This document shows positions 57,992 to 64,000 of a stretch of DNA of 64,000 nucleotides, piece after piece (position 1 is the stretch's first letter; every line of letters begins with the position of its first letter). The DNA comes from Anaerolineales bacterium UBA5195 (GTDB lineage: Bacteria; Chloroflexota; Anaerolineae; Anaerolineales; Villigracilaceae), in assembly GCA_002412925.1 (NCBI GenBank), contig DHVZ01000057.1, positions 9,523 through 73,522 on the forward strand, read 5' to 3'. Below the pieces are notes generated by a model that did not search any database, was not told the origin of the DNA, and worked only from the letters and a program-made list of their open reading frames with translations. The translations under genes were made by a program, and so were the position numbers.

Positions 57992-59251
57992 TTACTTGAG
58001 CATCTCGAGCAGGGCCTGGATGGCCGCATCCAACTGCGGATCGCGCTCTGCCTCATAATCTTCCTTGGTCATTTCGACAACAATATCGGGAGCCAGGCCA
58101 ATTTCATTAATGGTGCGTTCTTTGGGCGTCAACCACTTGGCGACGGTGATGCGCACAGCGCCCTGATTATTGGAAAGCGGCGTCCAGAGTTGGACAGAAC
58201 CTTTGCCATAAGATGTGACACCGACAAGTTTACCCCGGCCATAATCCTGGATCGCGCCGGCGACTATTTCAGAAGCGGAGGCCGTTCCTTCGTTGATCAG
58301 CACGACCAGCGGGATATCCGTTGCCAGGCCGCCGGATTTGGCGTTGAATTTTTCTTCCCGGCCATCGCCATATTTCTCTGAAATAACGACGCCTTTTTTA
58401 ACAAACTGTGAGGCAACTTCGACCGCTGTTTGCAGGTATCCGCCGCCGTTATTACGTAAATCCAGGATCAAACCTTTCGGGTTTTTGGCCATCAACTGTT
58501 TGAGCTGGGAGGTCAGCTCGCGGGTGGTGGTATCGCCAAAAGTATTTAGTTTGACATAAGCGATGTCGCCATCAAGCATTTTGTTCTCGACGCTGGCAAT
58601 GGTAATCTTGGCGCGCGTGATCATGACATCGAATGGCTCATCAACACCTTCGCGCTGAATGGTCAAGATGACTTCGGTCCCGGCCGGGCCAAGCACTTTT
58701 TGGCGGGCCAACTCGGGGTTGATGCCTTTCATGCTCTCGCCGTCAATGGCGATAATCACATCTCCAGACTTAACACCCGCTTTTTCCGCCGGGGATTGGC
58801 TGATGGGGCTGATAACTGTCAGAAAGTCGCCAGTTGTGTCGACATAGGCCCCAATACCTTCATATTCGCCCGAAAGGCTGCTGTTGGCATCCTTAAATTG
58901 GCTAGGGTCCATGTAAGAGGTATGCTGGTCGCCAAGCGAGTCCAGCATGCCGTTGATGGCGCCCTGCATGAGTTTCGTGTCGTCCACCGGTTGGTCGACA
59001 TATTGCTGGTGGACGAGAGTCCATGTCTCCCAGAAGGGGACGAAGAGTGTCTCCAGGTCATCGGGAGTGGCATCAGGAGAGCCAGAGGGAGTCGCCAGTG
59101 GTTTTAGCAGCGGAGAGCCCGCCAGGAAAGGCAGGTTGCCCAATGCGCTCAACTGGGTAAAATGCCCTGCAATGAATCCGCCGGAAAAAGCGCCGGTCAG
59201 CAGGACGATTGAGAGAAATGCGATCATGATGTACTTGATAAATTTATTCAA
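57992..59251 (-). CDS. S41 C-terminal processing peptidase
   Basis: 419 residues. Signal anchor (about 7-28), then a PDZ domain (about 130-210) and the S41 serine protease core; the Ser-Lys dyad is in TASASEIVAGA and VGVTSYGKGSVQ. It cuts C-terminal regions of exported or misfolded proteins. It starts with TTG at 59251 behind CGGAGG, an unusual but well-supported start. Confidence 0.92.
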   Translation of the reverse strand: MNKFIKYIMIAFLSIVLLTGAFSGGFIAGHFTQLSALGNLPFLAGSPLLKPLATPSGSPDATPDDLETLFVPFWETWTLVHQQYVDQPVDDTKLMQGAINGMLDSLGDQHTSYMDPSQFKDANSSLSGEYEGIGAYVDTTGDFLTVISPISQSPAEKAGVKSGDVIIAIDGESMKGINPELARQKVLGPAGTEVILTIQREGVDEPFDVMITRAKITIASVENKMLDGDIAYVKLNTFGDTTTRELTSQLKQLMAKNPKGLILDLRNNGGGYLQTAVEVASQFVKKGVVISEKYGDGREEKFNAKSGGLATDIPLVVLINEGTASASEIVAGAIQDYGRGKLVGVTSYGKGSVQLWTPLSNNQGAVRITVAKWLTPKERTINEIGLAPDIVVEMTKEDYEAERDPQLDAAIQALLEMLK

Positions 59252-59339
59252 GGTTACCTCCGAAATTTACACTACAGGTATAGCACTGGCGGATTAAAAA
59301 ATGCTGAAATCCAGCGCGGTTTTTATATGAAATGTGTAA

Positions 59340-59400
59340 GAAAGCTTCAGAGCCCAAAAAAGCATAACGCCAAGCCGCCAAAGCCCAGAGATGCCAAGGT
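59340..59400. repeat. AACGCCAAGCCGCC-type dispersed motif
   Basis: AACGCCAAGCCGCCAAAG followed by CCAAGGTTTTTA resembles a dispersed intergenic motif seen in many bacteria; a single copy here. Confidence 0.35.
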
Positions 59401-59402
59401 TT

Positions 59403-59648
59403 TTATTTCTGACTCCGATTGTCTTCGTCTTTTCGTTTTTCTTTCAAATCGCGCACACGTTGGTGGAGTTCGCGCAGGTTATCATCTTCTTTTTTCCAGG
59501 GTTTGGTGGCGTTGCCAAAATTGAAAAAATCCCTGCCTTTAAAATCGCGCAGACCGCGCGCCTTGCCCAGCATCAGCAAGTTGGCGCCAATTACCACAAC
59601 AATGAAAATTGCCGCCGCGATCCAGAGATTGGGAGTCTCAGCCTGCAT
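59403..59648 (-). CDS. Small single-pass membrane protein
   Basis: 81 residues. One membrane helix (about 8-28) and a very charged cytoplasmic tail. The ATG at 59648 overlaps the stop of the HAD gene by one base, so it is coupled to it. Function unknown. Confidence 0.6.
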   Translation of the reverse strand: MQAETPNLWIAAAIFIVVVIGANLLMLGKARGLRDFKGRDFFNFGNATKPWKKEDDNLRELHQRVRDLKEKRKDEDNRSQK

Positions 59649-60286
59649 TAGAGCCTGCCATTCAACAGCCCGGGCAGCAAGGTCCAATCCGTCAGGGTGA
59701 CATCAGCATCCGGGTGCGGACCAGATTTCCCGTATAAGATGGAGTAAAGCCCCTGTTCGCGGGCAGCGCGGGTAGTGCGAGGCAAATCGTCAATCATGGC
59801 GCAGCGCCGCGGGTCAGATTCCCCGGCAGCTTTCATGGCAATCGCAAAGGATTGCGGCATGGGTTTGCAATACGGGTCAATCGCTACCACATCGATGATA
59901 CCGTCGAAACAACCTTCCAGTTGCAAAACTCCCATCACCCGCCTGGCATGATTCGCATCGGCATTGGTGAAGATAAACTTGCGGGCAAGAATGGCGTCCA
60001 TGGCGAGACGCAGCGCCGGGTTGGGCTGGATATAATCCGCCAGCGGCACATCGTGGACATAGGCTAAATAATCCGCCGTTTCAAAAGTGTAGTGCTGTTG
60101 GAGGCCTCGCAAGGTGGTGCCATACTGTTCGTAATACTGCCTTTGCAGGCCCTGAACCTGCCCGGCAGGGATCTGCAGCCTTTCGAGCATAAAGAGGCCA
60201 ATCCGTTCCTTGATTTGCCGCCATAAACCAGAATCAGCCGAATAGAGAGTGTCGTCAAGGTCAAAAAAAATGGTTGAAATTTTCAC
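59648..60286 (-). CDS. HAD pyrimidine 5'-nucleotidase
   Basis: 212 residues. HAD motif I DLDDTLY (9-15), motif II IFTNA, motif III Lys in YCKPMPQ and motif IV MIDDLPRT. The SDT1-like subgroup removes phosphate from pyrimidine nucleotides. GTG start behind AGGAAG. Confidence 0.83.
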   Translation of the reverse strand: MKISTIFFDLDDTLYSADSGLWRQIKERIGLFMLERLQIPAGQVQGLQRQYYEQYGTTLRGLQQHYTFETADYLAYVHDVPLADYIQPNPALRLAMDAILARKFIFTNADANHARRVMGVLQLEGCFDGIIDVVAIDPYCKPMPQSFAIAMKAAGESDPRRCAMIDDLPRTTRAAREQGLYSILYGKSGPHPDADVTLTDWTLLPGLLNGRL

Positions 60287-60310
60287 GGTGTAATTCTTCC
60301 TGTCATGATT

Positions 60311-61303
60311 TCACTGCCTCTGCAAGATCCTGAACGAAATCCCCCCCAGGATCAAAGGAATCCAGAAAGTAATCCCGCGATATGTCAACGTAATGATGAC
60401 AGCTTCTTCCCAGCTAACGCCCAGCGAAGCCAGCGCCAGCGGCAGGAGCGTCTCCACCATGCCGATGCCATGAGGAGTGGGCGATACGACCAGGAATAAA
60501 TAGGCCGAAGCAAACCCCGCTATGATTGTGCCCGTCGAGAATGGCACATCGAAAGCCAGGAAGGTCGTCCCTAGAATTAGCACCTGCAAAAATTTGCTGT
60601 TCAGCGCAAACAAAAACGGGACCAGAATGCCGCGATGTTTTAGATGCAAAATGGAGAGGCCTTCGGCGACCTCCACGCCAAACTCCCGCGCGGCCACCTC
60701 ATGGAAATATTCACGGCGCAAGAGCGGCCACAGGACCCGATTAATCTGGCGCGAGAGCCAGGCCAGCACCCGCCCCAACTGCTCGCCGGAGCGTGAACCA
60801 ATATAGATGAGCACGCCCATACCCAGCACGATTCCCAGCATGATGAAAGACGCGGTGATTTCGCCGGGCTGCAGGTCATGGCGGCGGATGTAAACCGCCC
60901 AGCCCAGCGCCAGCATGACCATAAAGGCGGCATAGTCCATAAACAGGTATAACGCCCCCACGGCGGCGGCCAAGCCGCGCGGGTGGCCGCGTTTCCCGGC
61001 ATCATCGACAAAAACCGCCACGCCGCCGAATCCGCCGCTGGGAGCAACCACGTTAATAAAGTTCGTTGACGACGAGAGTAAAACCAGGCGCCAGAATTTC
61101 TCACGCACATCCATCAGGCGATAGAGCGAGCCATAACCGGCAGCGTCATTCAAGGTCCAACCGAGAAATAACAGGATCGCCAGAAGAATGAACAGGAAAT
61201 TGCTATGGTGAAGCGTTTGCCAGGTCCGTTCCAGTTCCCCCAGGCTGAGGATGGCAATGGCAACCGCCACAAAAAACAATAAGATCAACAGGATTTTCCG
61301 CAT
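60311..61303 (-). CDS. Flippase-like membrane protein (LPG_synthase_TM), second copy
   Basis: 330 residues with about eight membrane helices; VAPSGGFGGVAVFVDDAG and SPTPHGIGMVETLLP match the family motifs also seen at 44011. A role in lipid transport is inferred. Leaderless promoter fixes the ATG at 61303; the longer frame above it is noncoding. Confidence 0.82.
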   Translation of the reverse strand: MRKILLILLFFVAVAIAILSLGELERTWQTLHHSNFLFILLAILLFLGWTLNDAAGYGSLYRLMDVREKFWRLVLLSSSTNFINVVAPSGGFGGVAVFVDDAGKRGHPRGLAAAVGALYLFMDYAAFMVMLALGWAVYIRRHDLQPGEITASFIMLGIVLGMGVLIYIGSRSGEQLGRVLAWLSRQINRVLWPLLRREYFHEVAAREFGVEVAEGLSILHLKHRGILVPFLFALNSKFLQVLILGTTFLAFDVPFSTGTIIAGFASAYLFLVVSPTPHGIGMVETLLPLALASLGVSWEEAVIITLTYRGITFWIPLILGGISFRILQRQ

Positions 61304-61310
61304 CGGGCGG

Positions 61311-61316
61311 ATTATA
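61311..61316 (-). promoter_or_regulatory. TATAAT box of a leaderless gene
   Basis: On the minus strand TATAAT is followed by 7 nt (CCGCCCG) and the ATG at 61303. Confidence 0.65.
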
Positions 61317-61370
61317 CAGGATAAATGGCAACTCCAGATGGCCGGGCCAAAATCGATTGAACCTTTTTGT

Positions 61371-61430
61371 CTCTTTGGGAATCTCCGTGGTAGAACCCCG
61401 CATTTTAGGGTGTGAGCGCGCTTCACCCTG
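61371..61430 (+). repeat. CTCTTTGGGAATCTCCGTGG-family repeat
   Basis: Core 61371-61391 is followed by ACCCCGCATTTTAGGG and a palindromic GGGTGTGAGCGCGCTTCACCC. Same order as 63926-64000. Confidence 0.72.
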
Positions 61431-61559
61431 TAAGCCCATCGGGGCAGGCGGGAAAATCCCGGTACCCCACCTTTTTTTCCTGAACGAGAGTAGAATAATT
61501 TCTGCAACCTTCTGCGAAAGCCTGCGTATATTTCAACAGAACGACCGACAGGAGTGACC

Positions 61560-62165
61560 GTGAACGAAGAGATGGTCTGGATTCTCCAGGCCCAACAAGG
61601 AAATGACGAGGCGTTTGCCCGGCTGGTAGAGCATTACCAGACCCCGGTCTATAACTTGTGCTACCGGATGCTGGGCGAACCCGAGTCTGCCGAAGATGCT
61701 GCTCAGGAGAGTTTTTTGCGAGTGTACCAGAACCTAACACGCTATGACCGCCAGCGGCCTTTTGCAACCTGGCTGCTGTCCATCGCGGCACATTACTGTA
61801 TCGACCGCCTGCGTAAGCGGCGTTTTACCATCTTTTCCCTCGACGCAGAGCGGGAAGCTGATGACGCCCCATTCGAACTGCCCGATACTGCCGCGATTAA
61901 CCCGGAACACGAAGTTGTCCGCCACGAGGAGCAGGAGCAAATTCAGACTGCTCTGGCCGGGCTGGACGCCACCGACCGGGCCGCGGTAATCCTGCGTTAC
62001 TGGTACGATTTTTCGGAAATCGAAATTGCCGAGAGCCTGAAACTAACGGTCAGTGCGGTAAAGAGCCGCCTGCATCGTGCGCGGAAGGCAGTTGCCCGTC
62101 TCTTGCTTGCAAATTCCCCTGAAGCCCGTGTCGAAAGGATGCCTTATGGATCACCGGCCCTATGA
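61560..62165 (+). CDS. ECF RNA polymerase sigma factor
   Basis: 201 residues. Region 2 (about 15-80, YNLCYRMLGEPESAEDAAQESF) opens the promoter and region 4 (about 125-180, LDATDRAAVILRYWYDFSEIEIAE) binds -35. GTG start at 61560 with AGGAG upstream. The stop lies inside the anti-sigma gene (20-bp overlap). Its targets are probably this operon and perhaps the paralogous gene at 4168. Confidence 0.92.
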   Translation: MNEEMVWILQAQQGNDEAFARLVEHYQTPVYNLCYRMLGEPESAEDAAQESFLRVYQNLTRYDRQRPFATWLLSIAAHYCIDRLRKRRFTIFSLDAEREADDAPFELPDTAAINPEHEVVRHEEQEQIQTALAGLDATDRAAVILRYWYDFSEIEIAESLKLTVSAVKSRLHRARKAVARLLLANSPEARVERMPYGSPAL

Positions 62166-62673
62166 AGACTGGCTGCTCGACGACGAGCGCCTGATCCCCG
62201 AACAGGAGCGCGACCTCCGCATCCACTTGCGCAACTGCCCCGAGTGCGCTGCGCTGGCCAGGACCAACCTGTCCCTGCGTTCGGCGCCAGTCATCGCTCC
62301 GGCAGAGGGCTTTGCGCTACGCTTCCAGGTTCGCCTGGCAGCAGAGCGCAAAGTTCAAAGACGGCGCAGCCTGATCGGTCTTTTCCTGATGGTGGTTATG
62401 GGAGTCGGCGGCCTGCTTTGGCTGCTCTCCCCTTATTTGCCATACCTGACGCTTCCCCCCGCGCAGTTGGCCAGCCTGTGGATCAGCAACCTGGTCTATA
62501 TTGCTTTAACAGCCCGCGCCCTGGGTGCACTCGGCAATGCCCTTCTCGACGTTCTGGCCTCCTTCGTCCCCGCCTACATTTGGGCGCTTTCCATCGCCCT
62601 GCTTGGTGGTACGGGGTTCCTGTGGACATTTTCATTCCGCAGGGTCGGCAAATATTCACAGTCAGCCGCGTAG
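62146..62673 (+). CDS. Zinc-finger anti-sigma factor
   Basis: 175 residues. Cytoplasmic ZAS motif His27-x3-Cys31-x2-Cys34 (HLRNCPEC), then about two membrane helices (95-120 and 155-170). It should hold the ECF factor at the membrane until an envelope signal arrives. It overlaps the sigma gene and starts inside it, so synthesis is coupled. Confidence 0.88.
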   Translation: MDHRPYEDWLLDDERLIPEQERDLRIHLRNCPECAALARTNLSLRSAPVIAPAEGFALRFQVRLAAERKVQRRRSLIGLFLMVVMGVGGLLWLLSPYLPYLTLPPAQLASLWISNLVYIALTARALGALGNALLDVLASFVPAYIWALSIALLGGTGFLWTFSFRRVGKYSQSAA

Positions 62674-62689
62674 GCTGAAGGAGTCAATT

Positions 62690-63676
62690 ATGAAAATCGC
62701 AGGGAAACTTGCAATCTTATTCCTGCTTATGGGGCTGGTTTTATTGCCCTTGCAGGCAGTGCAGGCCAAAGGGTTGCTGGATGGACCCATCTTTGGCGAG
62801 AATTACACCCTCAAAAGCGGTCAAACGCTGAACGAGGATCTGGTTGTTTTTGGCGGCTCGGTTTCCATTGAAAAGGATGCCAAAGTCAACGGTTCGGTGG
62901 TTCTGTTTGGCGGCAGTTTCACGCTCGACGGCGAAATCAGCAAGGACGTAGTCGTAATGGGCGGGGCGGTCAAACTTGGCGCGGGCGCCCATATCTACGG
63001 CAACCTAGTAGCTTTTGGAGCGCCCATCGACCGTGATGCAGGCGCCAGGGTGGACGGCGAAGAAATCAACAACCCTGCACGTCCGAGCCTGCCTGACGTA
63101 CCTTCAGAGCCATTTGCGCCCCGCATCGTCGATCACTATACAAACCCCTTCTGGGAAGCGCTGGGGATTCTGGGAGAATCGATTGCACTGGCGTTGCTGG
63201 CAATGCTGATTGCCCTATTCCTGCCGACCCATATCCGCCGTGTATCTGATGGGGTTTTGACCCAACCGCTGGTTTCATTTGGCATGGGGTTGCTGACATT
63301 GATCATGTTCATCGTGGTGATCGTGGCGCTAGGGCTGTTCAGTGTGTTCATCGTCACGCTCTTCGTGACTGTCCCGTTGATCTTTATCGTTTTGGTTTTG
63401 TTCATTGCCGGAACAGTGTTAGGGTGGCTGGCGCTTGGCACTGAGATCGGCATCCGGATCGGACAGATGTTCAAGGGTGATTGGCCACTCCCGCTGGCTG
63501 CCGGTTTGGGCGTCTTCATCCTGAACCTGGTGGCGAACATCCCCTGTTTCGGCGGATTGATTTCTAGCCTGGTGGCTTTGGCCGGTCTCGGCGCGGTCTT
63601 CCTGACCCGCTTCGGGACGCGCCTGGCTGCGCTCACGGCAATACCGGACGTGACGGAGACAAATCCGCCTGCATAA
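62690..63676 (+). CDS. Bactofilin-like polymer-forming membrane protein
   Basis: 328 residues. Signal peptide (to about 27), beta-helix repeats (LNEDLVVFGGSVSIEKDAKVNGS in short units to about 115), then about four membrane helices. It is paralogous to 4168-5475 and should form an envelope scaffold. The ATG has GAAGGAG upstream. Being third in a sigma/anti-sigma operon, it is the likely output gene of an envelope-stress circuit. Confidence 0.83.
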   Translation: MKIAGKLAILFLLMGLVLLPLQAVQAKGLLDGPIFGENYTLKSGQTLNEDLVVFGGSVSIEKDAKVNGSVVLFGGSFTLDGEISKDVVVMGGAVKLGAGAHIYGNLVAFGAPIDRDAGARVDGEEINNPARPSLPDVPSEPFAPRIVDHYTNPFWEALGILGESIALALLAMLIALFLPTHIRRVSDGVLTQPLVSFGMGLLTLIMFIVVIVALGLFSVFIVTLFVTVPLIFIVLVLFIAGTVLGWLALGTEIGIRIGQMFKGDWPLPLAAGLGVFILNLVANIPCFGGLISSLVALAGLGAVFLTRFGTRLAALTAIPDVTETNPPA

Positions 63677-63740
63677 AAACTAGTTGGTACCGGGGGAAAA
63701 CCCTCGTATCTTGTTCGGGGTCCCTGTCACCCCCGTTCTG

Positions 63741-63772
63741 GCTCCCGTCATTCGTGGCGGGAGCTATCTTTG
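63741..63772 (+). terminator. Terminator of the sigma-factor operon
   Basis: GCTCCCG/CGGGAGC with a T-rich tail (TATCTTTG), 65 nt after the bactofilin stop. Confidence 0.65.
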
Positions 63773-63925
63773 TTGCGCCCAGTCTCGTAGGCTGATCAGC
63801 AAAATGCAGCCCTCATCCCCCTATAAGACAGCTGGAGAGATCCGATATTTATTCAAAGTGTCGAAAAACCAGGATGTTATAATCATTCCATCACAAAATT
63901 TAAAAGAATTTCCACTGAAAATAAA

Positions 63926-64000
63926 GGCTCTTTGGGAATCTCCGTGGTTGGACCCCGCATTTTTGGGTGTGAGCGCGCGTACGCGCGCTCACACCCAAAA
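63926..64000 (+). repeat. CTCTTTGGGAATCTCCGTGG-family repeat with 40-bp palindrome
   Basis: A 23-bp core (63926-63948) is followed by ACCCCGCAT and, at 63961-64000, a perfect 40-bp palindrome whose halves are exact reverse complements. The element probably continues past the window edge. The gap 63773-63925 shows no gene. Confidence 0.8.

Overview
The window looks like a chromosomal segment of an anaerobic member of the Chloroflexota, most likely class Anaerolineae. This is inferred from gene content and protein style and was not tested by a search: a korDABC-type 2-oxoacid:ferredoxin oxidoreductase, the split B12-binding radical SAM / DUF2344 pair, bactofilin-like membrane proteins, Pro/Thr-rich lipoproteins, many dispersed palindromic repeats, and a base composition in the mid-50s percent G+C. 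I see no phage, plasmid, CRISPR or rRNA. One RNA gene is clear: tmRNA (ssrA).

Layout. 1-6200: an FHA/winged-helix regulator, a CpXC protein, a soluble GAF-PAS histidine kinase, a bactofilin-like membrane protein and a lipoprotein. 6300-9700: a B12-binding radical SAM protein, a small membrane protein, a DUF2344 protein and tmRNA. 9900-22100: a lipoprotein, dnaK, a C39-like peptidase, sbcD, a PIG-L deacetylase, greA, lysS, two zinc-ribbon membrane proteins and a frameshifted ferredoxin. 22400-28800: a papain-like lipoprotein, an S9 peptidase, hutH and YjbQ. 28900-36600: a nucleoside kinase, panE, an epimerase, a cold-shock protein, a DEAD-box helicase, a YiiX-like hydrolase and a methyltransferase. 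36700-40500: a MoxR / DUF58 / DUF4129 operon. 40500-46100: a glycosyltransferase, a pterin-synthase homologue, a ComB-like phosphatase, an MDR dehydrogenase, a flippase-like membrane protein and an acyltransferase. 46300-51800: an orphan DNA methyltransferase, a protein of unknown function, a REP-associated (RAYT) transposase with its REP hairpins, a cysteine hydrolase, a GNAT, a PD-(D/E)XK-like protein, clpS and an aldo/keto reductase. 52000-55000: the kor operon. 55400-61300: a methyltransferase-like protein, an alpha/beta-hydrolase fold lacking its serine, two membrane or secreted proteases, a HAD phosphatase and a second flippase-like protein. 61500-63700: an ECF sigma / anti-sigma / bactofilin-like operon, paralogous at its end to the gene at 4168.

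Two window-wide themes stand out. First, many genes have a TATAAT hexamer 5-7 nt before the start codon and no ribosome-binding site, which predicts leaderless mRNAs. Second, the intergenic space, and in several cases the reading frames themselves, is packed with small palindromic repeats of at least eight families. These include a 179-bp element with GGTTGAGTAG termini, a GTCATTGCGAG-ended element inside the kor operon, REP hairpins flanking and lying inside the RAYT gene, and a 40-bp perfect palindrome at the right edge of the window.
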